A stretch of 48,379 nt of DNA from an uncultured Bacteroidales bacterium (lineage in GTDB: Bacteria; Bacteroidota; Bacteroidia; Bacteroidales; Muribaculaceae), in contig UQMZ01000027.1 of NCBI GenBank assembly GCA_900542185.1, positions 1 to 48,379 on the forward strand, given 5' to 3'. The position numbers were made by a program, and so were the translations under genes. The first letter of the stretch is position 1; every line of letters starts with the position of its first letter. This document shows, one piece after another, positions 40,258-48,324 of this stretch. The notes under the pieces were generated by a model. It saw nothing but the letters and a program-made list of their open reading frames with translations. It ran no database searches and was not told the DNA's origin.

Positions 40258-41577
40258 TTATCTGATTTTCAATGTTACGAAAGTAAGGGCCGCCAGCAGG
40301 ATGCTCACGATCCAGAACCTTGTGACGATCTTGGATTCGTGCATGGGCATGGCCGGCTTGTTCCATAGCACCAGGGCTCCGGGCTGCGCCTCTTTCTGGA
40401 AATGATGGTGCAGCGGCGTCATCTTGAAGATGCGGCGTCCCTCGCCATATTTCTTCTTGGTGAATTTAAAATAGGAAACCTGCATCAGCACCGACAGGTC
40501 CTCGAGGAAGAACACGAGGCACAGCAACGGAATCAGCAGCTCCTTACGTATCAGGATGGCGAACACGGCTATGATACCGCCCAATGTGAGCGAGCCGGTG
40601 TCGCCCATGAACACCTGTGCCGGGAATGTGTTGTACCACAGGAAGCCCACTAAGGCTCCGATGAACGCGCCGGCAAACACCACAAGCTCCTCCGAGCCGG
40701 GTATGTACATGATGTTCAGATAGCTGGAGTATATCACGTTACCTCCGAGGTAGGCCATGATCAGCAAAGCCACGCCGATTATTGCCGAGGTGCCGGCACA
40801 CAGACCGTCGACGCCGTCGGTCAGATTCGCGCCGTTGGATACCGCCGTCACTACTACTATCACCACGAGAACGAACACCAGCCAGCCTAATGTCTTGGCC
40901 GCCTCTTTGTCCTTGACCCACGACGTGAGCCACTCGTAGTTGAAGTTGTTGTTCTTCACGAACGGAATGGTGGTCTGCGGCGACTTGATCTGTTCCTTGC
41001 TGACTATCACCTTGGTGGAAACGGTCTCGGCTTCAGGAGTCTGGGCCGCGTCTACGTTCTCGATATTCTCGGTGTTGACGGATGCGTGGGTCTCGAAGTT
41101 CTCGCTCATCACAATCTGGGGCGACAGCCACATCGTGACGCCTACCAGCAGACCGAGGCCCACCTGCCCTATCACCTTATATTGCCCTTTCAGGCCGTCC
41201 TTGTTGTGGAACTTGAACTTGCGGTAGTCGTCCAGGAATCCGATGCTGCCCATCCACAACGTGGCGACAATCATCAGTATCAGGTATATGTTCCCGAGAT
41301 TGCCCATCAGCAGACAAGGCACAAGTGTCGAGAGGATTATGATGATGCCTCCCATGGTGGGCGTCCCTTTCTTCTGCACCTGTCCCTCCAGGCCGAGATT
41401 GCGCACGTCCTCCCCTATCTGCATCATGCGCAGGCGGCGGATTATGGCATGGCCGAACACCAGGGCCACCAGCAGGGCCAGCGCGAACGATACGCCCGCG
41501 CGGAAGGTGATGTACCCCATCAGGTTGCGACCCGGAAAGTCGAAGTCGCTGAATTGCTGCAACAACCAGTAAATCAT
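40258..41577 (-). CDS. mraY: Phospho-MurNAc-pentapeptide transferase
   Basis: Integral membrane enzyme making lipid I. FLDDYRKFK, NLTDGVDGL, FMGDTGSLTLGG and the LHHHFQK loop are all present. Membrane helices fill most of the chain. At 439 residues it is about 80 longer than the E. coli enzyme. The extra part is a polar insert at roughly 163-225, rich in Glu, Thr and Val, after the helix ending WLSPQIVMSE. Such inserts occur in Bacteroidetes MraY. It lies between murE and murD. Confidence 0.96.
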   Translation of the reverse strand: MIYWLLQQFSDFDFPGRNLMGYITFRAGVSFALALLVALVFGHAIIRRLRMMQIGEDVRNLGLEGQVQKKGTPTMGGIIIILSTLVPCLLMGNLGNIYLILMIVATLWMGSIGFLDDYRKFKFHNKDGLKGQYKVIGQVGLGLLVGVTMWLSPQIVMSENFETHASVNTENIENVDAAQTPEAETVSTKVIVSKEQIKSPQTTIPFVKNNNFNYEWLTSWVKDKEAAKTLGWLVFVLVVIVVVTAVSNGANLTDGVDGLCAGTSAIIGVALLIMAYLGGNVIYSSYLNIMYIPGSEELVVFAGAFIGALVGFLWYNTFPAQVFMGDTGSLTLGGIIAVFAILIRKELLIPLLCLVFFLEDLSVLMQVSYFKFTKKKYGEGRRIFKMTPLHHHFQKEAQPGALVLWNKPAMPMHESKIVTRFWIVSILLAALTFVTLKIR

Positions 41578-41590
41578 GATTCTCAGCTGT

Positions 41591-41634
41591 TATTTCAACT
41601 CCTGTTTACTTCTATTTCAATTCCTGTTTACTTC
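41591..41634. repeat. 22-bp direct tandem duplication spanning the murE stop
   Basis: Two copies of a 22-base unit (41591-41612 and 41613-41634, beginning TATTTCAACTCCTG) differ at one base. The second copy includes the murE stop codon at 41628-41630. The duplication lengthens the murE-mraY gap without changing either protein. Confidence 0.85.
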
Positions 41635-43088
41635 ATTTCGTTGAAAGCGTTCTGTACCTCCTCGCGGTCGTCGAAGTGATGGCGCACGCCTTTCACCTCC
41701 TGGTAGGGCTCGTGGCCCTTGCCGGCTATGAGCACCACGCTTCCGGGCTCGGCAGTCTGCAGAGCGGTGCGGATGGCCTCGCGGCGGTCGGTGATGCAGA
41801 GTGTATGGCGCAGTTCCTGGGGCATCAGGCCCTTCTTCATGTCGTTGATGATGTCCTCGGGATTTTCGTCGCGGGGGTTGTCGCTGGTCAGGATGAGGCG
41901 GTCGGAGCGGCATGCGGCCTCACGCGCCATCATGGGACGCTTGCCGTGGTCGCGGTTGCCGCCGGCGCCCACCACGGTCGTGACGATGCCGTCGGGACCC
42001 ACTATCTCGCGGATGGTGTCAAGCACGTTCACCAGCGCGTCGGGCGTGTGGGCATAGTCCACGATGGCCGTAACCTGTCCGTCGGCGCTGCGGAACGTCT
42101 GGAAACGTCCGGCCACAGGCACGAGCCGGCTCATGTTCACCAATACCTCCTCCTCGGGGAAACCGGTCAGTATGGAGCCGCCGAACACGGCCGTCAGGTT
42201 GTAGGCGTTGAAGCGGCCCGTGAAGTTCACCTCTACCTCGTGGCCGTTGAACGACAGCAGGGTGCCGTCCAGACGCGTCTCGATAACCTTGGTGCGGAAA
42301 TCGGCGTCGGTGCGCAGCGAATAGGTGTAGACCTTCGCCTTGGTGTTCTGCGTCATATAGAGGCCCGACTTGTCGTCGGCGTTCACGAGCGCGAATGCGT
42401 CGGCGGGCAGCGAGTCGAAGAACATCTTCTTGGCGTCGCGGTAGTTCTCGACCGTGCCGTGATAGTCCAGGTGATCGCGTGTCAGGTTGGAGAAGATGCC
42501 CCCCTTGAACTTCAGGCCGGCGATACGTTTCTGATGTGCTGCGTGGCTCGAAACCTCCATGAAGGCGTAGTCGCAGCCGGCCTCCACCATCTCGGCCAGG
42601 AGCTGGTTCAGCGGCAGCGGGTCGGGCGTGGTGTGTGTGGCGGGCACGGCGCGTCCGTCCACATAGTTGCACACTGTGGAGAGAAGTCCGGCCTTGTAAC
42701 CCTCCAGGCGCGCCATCTCATAGAGCAGGGTAGCCGTGGTGGTCTTGCCGTTGGTGCCGGTCACTCCTACCAGTTTCAGCTTAGAACTGGGGTGTCCGTA
42801 CCATGCCGAGGCAAGTTTGCCTAAGGCCTCCGCCGTATCGGCCACCTGGATGTAGGTTATGCCGTTCACGATCTGCGAGGGGAGTTCCTCGCACACTATG
42901 GCTCCCACATGGGTGGAAGCCACCATCGGAATGTATTTGTGTCCATCGGTGGTGGTGCCGTGCACGGCCACGAACATGCCATTCTTTTCCACAAGGCGCG
43001 AGTCGCTTTGCAGACTTTCGATATTTCGTTCCGGATCGCCAATGATCTGCAGTGTGTCTATATCCTGCAGCAGGCGTGACAGTTTCAT
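41628..43088 (-). CDS. murE: UDP-MurNAc-tripeptide synthetase (meso-DAP adding)
   Basis: Adds the third stem-peptide residue. The ATP loop GTNGKTTTA lies near 111-119. The substrate motif DNPR (near 403) is the form specific for meso-diaminopimelate, which agrees with dapB in this window. The C-terminal AGKGHEPYQ is typical. Start taken as MKLSRLLQ at 43088; MTMKL at 43094 is possible. 486 residues. 63 bases after ftsI. Confidence 0.97.
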   Translation of the reverse strand: MKLSRLLQDIDTLQIIGDPERNIESLQSDSRLVEKNGMFVAVHGTTTDGHKYIPMVASTHVGAIVCEELPSQIVNGITYIQVADTAEALGKLASAWYGHPSSKLKLVGVTGTNGKTTTATLLYEMARLEGYKAGLLSTVCNYVDGRAVPATHTTPDPLPLNQLLAEMVEAGCDYAFMEVSSHAAHQKRIAGLKFKGGIFSNLTRDHLDYHGTVENYRDAKKMFFDSLPADAFALVNADDKSGLYMTQNTKAKVYTYSLRTDADFRTKVIETRLDGTLLSFNGHEVEVNFTGRFNAYNLTAVFGGSILTGFPEEEVLVNMSRLVPVAGRFQTFRSADGQVTAIVDYAHTPDALVNVLDTIREIVGPDGIVTTVVGAGGNRDHGKRPMMAREAACRSDRLILTSDNPRDENPEDIINDMKKGLMPQELRHTLCITDRREAIRTALQTAEPGSVVLIAGKGHEPYQEVKGVRHHFDDREEVQNAFNEMK

Positions 43089-43130
43089 AGTCATATCTTA
43101 TATTGTCTAAATATCTTATCTATTATTACC

Positions 43131-43158
43131 TCGTCACTCGTCACTCATACTTCATACC
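43131..43158. repeat. Seven-base-period tandem repeat
   Basis: TCGTCAC, TCGTCAC, TCATACT and TCATACC-like heptads lie in the gap between murE and ftsI and run up to the ftsI stop codon. On the other strand they read GTGACGA, close to the units at 46761. Confidence 0.65.
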
Positions 43159-45284
43159 TAAATCTTAAGTCTGAGCACCAGTGTCTGTCCCCGTCTGAGA
43201 GGGGTGTCGACGGGTATGGACTGCGAGCGGACATACCCCGTGCCGCTGATGCGCACGTTGATGCCGCGCTGTTCCATAATTCGTATGGCCGAAGCCGCGT
43301 CATATCCTATAAGGTTGGGCATTCTGCCCATGTCGGATACGTCATTTGCCTTGAGACGGCGCACCGAGCGAGCCCCCGTCATGTTGGCGATACGGCTCGT
43401 GTTGTCGTGCGACGAAGCTGCGATCACCGGCTTGGACTGCCGTTTCTCGATGGCGTAGTCGGAGGCATTGTGCAGCATGCCGCGGCTATACATCTTGATG
43501 GCCATGTTCTTGACGACCTGGCCGGAGGTGCGGTTGGCGGAGTTGCCGCCGCCGGCCAGCACCAGGGCCATGCAACTGTACTGCGGATTCTCGTAGGGGA
43601 AGAACCCTGCGAATGCGTAACGTCGCTGGGCGCGGTTATATTGTCCGTTTTCAACCGGGAAAGCGGTGCCGGTCTTGCCGGCTATCTCCACGCGGTCGTC
43701 GCGCACGGCGCGTGCCGTGCCATGCTCGCCCCACACCACCTCGCGGATGCACTCGCGCACCTTGGCCGCCGTCTCCGGACTGCATATCTGCGGACGGATG
43801 TACTGTATGGGCAGGATGGAATCGCGACCGTTCTCGTCGATGAGGCTGCGCACCAGGTGCGGACGCACGTACTTGCCGTCGTTGGCTATGGCGTTGTACA
43901 CCGACAGCGTGAACAGGGGAGGAAGCTCCGTGTTGTAGCCGTATGCCTGGCGGGCCAGGTCCAGGTGACGCGCCGTCATGGTGATGTTGTTGCCGCGCGA
44001 GTCATGGTCTATCAGGCGGCGGATTCGCGGCGTGCACTCGCCGTAGATGCCCGAGCGAATCGGCTCGAAGAATCCCAGGCCGGCCATACGGTCGTACCAT
44101 TTCTCGGGATTCTTGGCATAGCCCCGGAATATCACTCGGGCTATGCCGGTGTTGGATGACTGCTCTATCACCTGCTTCATGGTCTTGGGCCCCGAGCCGT
44201 GGGGGTCGTTGGTGCGCATGAAGGGGGAGCAGTCCACCATGTCGGTGACGTTCTTTACAAGACCGTCCTCGAACGCGATCATCAGCGATATGGGCTTCAT
44301 TACCGAGCCTGGCTCGTAAGCCTGTACGGCGCGGTTCAGGGCCTCGCCGTAGGTGCCGTCGTCCAGCTTCTCGATGTTGGAGATGGCCTTGATCTCACCT
44401 GTCTTGACCTCCATCAGTATCGCGGTGCCCCACACGGCGTTGGCTTCCTCGCATATCTTGTGCAGCTCCTCCTCCAGCATATCCTGCAGGTCGATGTTGA
44501 TGGTGGTGCATATATCGTAGCCACGGCGGGGTGGGGTAGTGGTCCAGTTGCCGATGCCCGAGGTCATGGCCACTTTCTTGGCCAGTCCAGGCTTGCCGTA
44601 CAGCAGCGAGTCGAGGTCCCGCTCCAGACCGGAGTATCCGTGCGTCTGACGTGTCTGGGCGTTCTGATTCACCCGGCCGATGCTGCGGTAGGCCATCTTG
44701 CCGTAGGGATAAGTACGCTTGTAGCGCGGAGTCTTGTACAGCGGCGTGTTGCTGGTCTTATGCCATTTGGCTATAAATGGGAAATATTTTACCCTTTCGT
44801 AGTCCTGCAGCGAGCCGTTCTTGACCATTCGCAGGGCGCGTGTGCGTTTCTCGGGGTCCTTTTCGAACTCCCGTTTCAGTTTGGTACGCCATGAATATTT
44901 GGCCAGCGAGTCCGGGTTCGTCAGGTCCTTGCGTCGCGGATAATATTTGTCGAGGGAATCGGCCAATGCATATACCGAATCCATGTCGATATGCATCATC
45001 TTCTGAATCTTGCTGTGACGCAGGTCAAGCAGTATGTCGTACACTCGCAGATTGCACGCCAGAATATTATGGTTGTCCGACAGAAGGTTGCCGCGCTCCG
45101 GAGCGATGGTGTCTATCTTGGAGAATATGGCTTTGCTGCGCGCGTTCCATGCCGAAGCCTCAACTACGGTGGTTTCGAATAGCTTGAAAAGTATTCCCAG
45201 ACCCACCACAACGCATGCGATCACTATGAACGCATAGCGACCGAGTATATGTTTCTTGTTATTGCGTTTCGTGCTTTTGGCCAT
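43158..45284 (-). CDS. ftsI: Septal penicillin-binding protein FtsI with PASTA domain
   Basis: Class B transpeptidase cross-linking septal peptidoglycan. Cytoplasmic tail and one membrane helix (about 17-35) are followed by the PBP dimerisation domain. The transpeptidase has the catalytic SVMK (Ser327-Lys330), SSN (376-378) and AGKTGTAF (near 552). A C-terminal PASTA domain (about 645-708, MPNLIGYDAASAIRIMEQ) follows, as usual in Bacteroidetes. 708 residues. Partner of FtsW, FtsL and FtsQ in the same operon. Confidence 0.97.
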   Translation of the reverse strand: MAKSTKRNNKKHILGRYAFIVIACVVVGLGILFKLFETTVVEASAWNARSKAIFSKIDTIAPERGNLLSDNHNILACNLRVYDILLDLRHSKIQKMMHIDMDSVYALADSLDKYYPRRKDLTNPDSLAKYSWRTKLKREFEKDPEKRTRALRMVKNGSLQDYERVKYFPFIAKWHKTSNTPLYKTPRYKRTYPYGKMAYRSIGRVNQNAQTRQTHGYSGLERDLDSLLYGKPGLAKKVAMTSGIGNWTTTPPRRGYDICTTINIDLQDMLEEELHKICEEANAVWGTAILMEVKTGEIKAISNIEKLDDGTYGEALNRAVQAYEPGSVMKPISLMIAFEDGLVKNVTDMVDCSPFMRTNDPHGSGPKTMKQVIEQSSNTGIARVIFRGYAKNPEKWYDRMAGLGFFEPIRSGIYGECTPRIRRLIDHDSRGNNITMTARHLDLARQAYGYNTELPPLFTLSVYNAIANDGKYVRPHLVRSLIDENGRDSILPIQYIRPQICSPETAAKVRECIREVVWGEHGTARAVRDDRVEIAGKTGTAFPVENGQYNRAQRRYAFAGFFPYENPQYSCMALVLAGGGNSANRTSGQVVKNMAIKMYSRGMLHNASDYAIEKRQSKPVIAASSHDNTSRIANMTGARSVRRLKANDVSDMGRMPNLIGYDAASAIRIMEQRGINVRISGTGYVRSQSIPVDTPLRRGQTLVLRLKI

Positions 45285-45322
45285 AGCTAAATCCTGTCAA
45301 TTGTCATGTTGATTGTAAATAT

Positions 45323-45703
45323 TCATTTGCTGCCGGATAGGATATAGGGAGGCTGTTCCTGGAATTCCAAAGGAAGGCCGCGCTCCTGTACCATCTTTTT
45401 CATTTCTGTTTCGCGCACCAGTGTCATATATTTCGATTTTTCATCGAGCATGGTGCTTTCGGCCAATTGCAGTTCGGAGGTAAGCTGCTTGATTTCCTCC
45501 ATGCGCGTACGGGTCTTGTAGCGGAGTCCCATAAGGGCTATCACCACCACTACGATTACCATTATGAGCCAGGCGTTGGCACGGAAAAACTCAAGAGAGA
45601 TCGATTGTCCGTAACGCAGTTCGGCCACCCATCCCGGTGTTTTCTTTTTGCTCTTGGAGGGTGTGTGTCTGTTCTTACCCTTTTTATTAAATAGTGACAT
45701 CAA
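45323..45703 (-). CDS. FtsL-like divisome protein
   Basis: 126 residues with a basic N-terminus (NKKGKNRHTPSKSKKKT), one membrane segment at about 44-62 (NAWLIMVIVVVVIALMGL) and a coiled coil to about 115. This is the FtsL topology and it lies exactly in the FtsL slot between rsmH and ftsI. Bacteroidetes FtsL proteins (FtsL_2 type) are divergent, so identification relies on position and topology. ATGs at codons 1 and 2 are both possible. Confidence 0.85.
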   Translation of the reverse strand: MMSLFNKKGKNRHTPSKSKKKTPGWVAELRYGQSISLEFFRANAWLIMVIVVVVIALMGLRYKTRTRMEEIKQLTSELQLAESTMLDEKSKYMTLVRETEMKKMVQERGLPLEFQEQPPYILSGSK

Positions 45704-45721
45704 TACGAGGAGTTATGTGTT

Positions 45722-46642
45722 TCAGTTGTTGTCATTAATTAATTCGGCCACTCTGAGTTTGGCTGATCGGGAGCGTGGATTGCGTTCAATCTCTTCTGCG
45801 GATGGCACGACAGGGTTGCGCGTTATCTGTTTCCAGGGCGTCAGCACGCGGCCGTAGAAGTCCTGCTTCACTTTTCCTTCCAGATTGCCGGAGCGGAAAA
45901 AGTTCTTGACCATCCTGTCCTCAATGCTGTGATAGGTAATGATGGCGAAGCGGCCGCCGGGCTTGAGCACCGACAGGGAGTTGAGCAACAGCCGCTGCAA
46001 CGAGTGCAGCTCGTCATTGGTCTCGATGCGCAGAGCCTGGAATGCCTGTGCCAGGTCTTTCTTCAGGTTCTTGGGGTTGAGGGTCGGAGTCAGGGTGTCT
46101 GTAAGCTGTGACGTGGTCAGGATGGGGGAGACGGAGCGCGCCTTCACTATGGCGTTGGCAAGCAGTCGGGGCCGTTTCAGGTCAGTGTATGCGCGGAAGA
46201 TGCTCTCAAGCTTTTCGGGCGACGCCTCGGCGATGATCCTGGCGGCAGTCCTCTCCCCTTTCTGATTCATACGCATGTCAAGTGGAGCCTCCTCGCGGAA
46301 CGAGAAACCGCGTTCGCCGCTGTCGAAGTGATGGAACGAAACGCCGAGGTCAGCTAAGATGCCATCCACCTTGTCACAGCCGTAATAGTGCAGGAAATTG
46401 GGGATAAACCGGTAGTCGGAGTGTACAAATGTAAACCGGGAATCGTCGGGAGCGTTTTGCAGGGCGTCGATATCGCGGTCGAAACCGTAAAGGTGTCCCG
46501 CGGAACTGAGTCTCTGGAGAATGGCGCGCGAATGACCGCCGCCGCCAAATGTGGCATCCACATAACTACCATAAGCATTGATGTTTAATGCGTCAATACT
46601 TTCTGTCAGCAGTGCAGGTATGTGATAGATCTCCTTTTCCAT
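45722..46642 (-). CDS. rsmH: 16S rRNA m4C1402 methyltransferase
   Basis: N4-methylates C1402 of 16S rRNA. HIPALLTESIDAL and VDATFGGGGHSRAIL (SAM site) mark the N-terminus. GILADLGVSFHHFDSGERGFSF and the C-terminal ITYHSIEDRMVKNFF are hallmarks. 306 residues. It is the first dcw gene here and overlaps nothing; ftsL follows after 18 bases. mraZ, which commonly precedes it, is not present upstream. Confidence 0.97.
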   Translation of the reverse strand: MEKEIYHIPALLTESIDALNINAYGSYVDATFGGGGHSRAILQRLSSAGHLYGFDRDIDALQNAPDDSRFTFVHSDYRFIPNFLHYYGCDKVDGILADLGVSFHHFDSGERGFSFREEAPLDMRMNQKGERTAARIIAEASPEKLESIFRAYTDLKRPRLLANAIVKARSVSPILTTSQLTDTLTPTLNPKNLKKDLAQAFQALRIETNDELHSLQRLLLNSLSVLKPGGRFAIITYHSIEDRMVKNFFRSGNLEGKVKQDFYGRVLTPWKQITRNPVVPSAEEIERNPRSRSAKLRVAELINDNN

Positions 46643-46676
46643 TTTCGCTCCGGCTCCCTAATTGGAAATTTGGGTG

Positions 46677-46710
46677 TAAAGTTAGTTATTTTTTGTAAAT
46701 AATTTACAAC
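46677..46710 (-). promoter_or_regulatory. Probable dcw operon promoter region with a palindrome
   Basis: On the minus strand a near-consensus -7 element TAACTTTA (46677-46684) lies 34 bases before the rsmH ATG. A perfect 7-bp palindrome TTGTAAA-TAA-TTTACAA (46693-46709) covers the -33 region. This could be an operator. No other promoter is visible for the 12-gene cluster. Confidence 0.4.
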
Positions 46711-46760
46711 TGAAAACACAAAAAAGACTTTATTTTCTCCAAAAAGTTATCAACAGGGTT

Positions 46761-46788
46761 GTGATTAGTGATGAGTGAATAGTGATTA
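46761..46788. repeat. Seven-base-period tandem repeat
   Basis: Four heptads in exact phase: GTGATTA, GTGATGA, GTGAATA, GTGATTA. They separate the dcw promoter region from the converging-side end of the ATPase gene. The same units recur at 7187-7200. Confidence 0.75.
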
Positions 46789-46830
46789 CTTGAGGCATTT
46801 TTGTTCCTCAGCGCGGATAATGACATATTA

Positions 46831-48120
46831 CTATGGTTTCAGGCATCCGATAGGCACGACAATCACCCCGTCCGTGCGTGTATAGGCATAGTCGCCCACG
46901 GCCGTAAGAATCATAGTGAACGAGGGGGCCTTCATGCGGGTTGTATCAATGCGATCCTTTAACGTCAACAGATTTTTGGCCCCTTCCTCGATTAGCCTGT
47001 CTCCTCCGAGTTTGATTTCAATCAGGCCGAAATCCCCGTTTCGTAGATGGACGACAGCATCACATTCCAATCCGGTTTTATCCCTGAAGTGAAACACCGA
47101 GCCATCAAGAGACTGTGCATAAACCCTCAGATCCCTAACGCACAAGGTCTCGAACAGAAGTCCGAACGTGTTCAGGTCATTGATCAAGTCATTCGGTCCG
47201 AGGCCAAGCGCGGCACAAGCCACCGACGGATCGACATAGTATCGTGTGTCGAGTGTCCTTATGGCAGATTTGCTTCGCAGATTAGGACTCCATGCCGGCA
47301 TATCCTCAATCACAAAGATGCTTTTAAGAGCATTTATATAGGAATAGATGGTCTTGTCGCTGATTTCGGACGAATCGTTGAGTGCCACGTCTTCCATGAT
47401 AGTCGCTATGCTGGCCTGGGTGCCCTGATGCCTTGCGTATGAACGCATCACCCTGCGGACTCTTTGCGGATCCCGTTCCACATCGTCGACACGAGACAAA
47501 TCTGTCCGGACTATGGCCTCGTAATAATTTATGGCATGGCGCAGAGCTGATTTTTCGCGCCCCTTGTCCACGGCTCGTGGCCAACCGCCGCGACATGTCA
47601 GGAAAGCAATGTCCTCCAGCTTCAAATCATTAATGCCTCTGATCGGCTCGGTATTCCCTTGTGTGAACAGATCGGCCATACTGACGGCTCCGTTGGAGTC
47701 GTGCGATTCCCAAAGTGTCATAGGGCGCATCATAAGCCATGAAAAACGGCCTGTGCCGCTGTGTTTCATCTCGTCCCTGTTTTGTTTAGGAGGCACTGCA
47801 GAACCTGTAAGAATAAATTGGCCGTCATCGCGTCTATGGTCAACCTCATACCTGACGGCGTCCCATATTTTGGGTGCAATCTGCCACTCGTCTATAAGCC
47901 GGGGTGTTTCTCCACGAAGAATATAGGATATATCGGTCTCGACCATCTGTAGATACTGATTGCATCTTACAGGATCGTCCATAAATATGGTGCTGTGCGC
48001 ACGTTGTTCCGCCGTGGTGGTCTTGCCACAAGCCTTAGGTCCCTCTAAAATAATTGCGCCCATTGCGTCAAGTTCATCACTTAAAAGACGATCTATAATT
48101 CTCGGATTATAAGTATTCAT
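46831..48120 (-). CDS. AAA ATPase with DUF4143 domain
   Basis: AAA_14/DUF4143 protein of 429 residues. The Walker A loop is GPKACGKTT (27-35) and Walker B is LIDEWQ (75-80). TGSAVPP is a sensor-like strand, followed by a GRF motif near 122. The C-terminal DUF4143 part carries a PD-(D/E)xK-like nuclease pattern, with LECDAVV and GLIEIKLGG. Such genes are common, mobile and poorly understood; DNA handling or defence is guesswork. GC is lower than in the dcw genes. Its own promoter lies upstream, followed by a repeat array and an IS end, which suggests an acquired module. Confidence 0.9.
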   Translation of the reverse strand: MNTYNPRIIDRLLSDELDAMGAIILEGPKACGKTTTAEQRAHSTIFMDDPVRCNQYLQMVETDISYILRGETPRLIDEWQIAPKIWDAVRYEVDHRRDDGQFILTGSAVPPKQNRDEMKHSGTGRFSWLMMRPMTLWESHDSNGAVSMADLFTQGNTEPIRGINDLKLEDIAFLTCRGGWPRAVDKGREKSALRHAINYYEAIVRTDLSRVDDVERDPQRVRRVMRSYARHQGTQASIATIMEDVALNDSSEISDKTIYSYINALKSIFVIEDMPAWSPNLRSKSAIRTLDTRYYVDPSVACAALGLGPNDLINDLNTFGLLFETLCVRDLRVYAQSLDGSVFHFRDKTGLECDAVVHLRNGDFGLIEIKLGGDRLIEEGAKNLLTLKDRIDTTRMKAPSFTMILTAVGDYAYTRTDGVIVVPIGCLKP

Positions 48121-48140
48121 AAATCTTTATTTTGGTGACG

Positions 48141-48172
48141 CAAAAGTAGTGATTATTTATTTAATATCCAAA
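48141..48172 (-). promoter_or_regulatory. Promoter of the ATPase gene
   Basis: On the minus strand TTTG (48169-48172) and TACTTTTG (48141-48148) are separated by 20 bases, an exact consensus match. The -7 element ends 20 bases before the ATG at 48120. Confidence 0.75.
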
Positions 48173-48196
48173 TAAATAAATTCCAATAATGTATTT

Positions 48197-48324
48197 CAAC
48201 TTCCGAACATGGCGCGATTACATTTCCAAAGATGGCACGATTCTATTTCCAAAGATGGCGCGATTGCGCTTCCGAACATGGCATGATTTCACTTCCGAAC
48301 ATGGCATGATTTCACTTCCGAACT
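48197..48324. repeat. Array of 23-bp direct repeats
   Basis: Five contiguous 23-base units (starting 48197, 48220, 48243, 48266, 48289) and a partial sixth. The units share TTCCGAACATGG or TTCCAAAGATGG followed by C(A/G)(C/T)GATT. There are no spacers, so this is not a CRISPR. Two sub-types alternate in blocks: GAACATGG in units 1, 4 and 5, AAAGATGG in units 2 and 3. Each has a CC-N6-GG core that is weakly palindromic. The array lies about 50 bases upstream of the ATPase promoter. Confidence 0.85.

Noticed and set aside
46746..46754. DnaA-box-like TTATCAACA, possible origin
   Set aside because: A single imperfect site without a cluster, AT-rich unwinding region or dnaA/dnaN nearby; chance match is likely.
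48197..48324. CRISPR array
   Set aside because: The repeats are contiguous 23-mers without spacers, units vary internally, and no cas genes are nearby.
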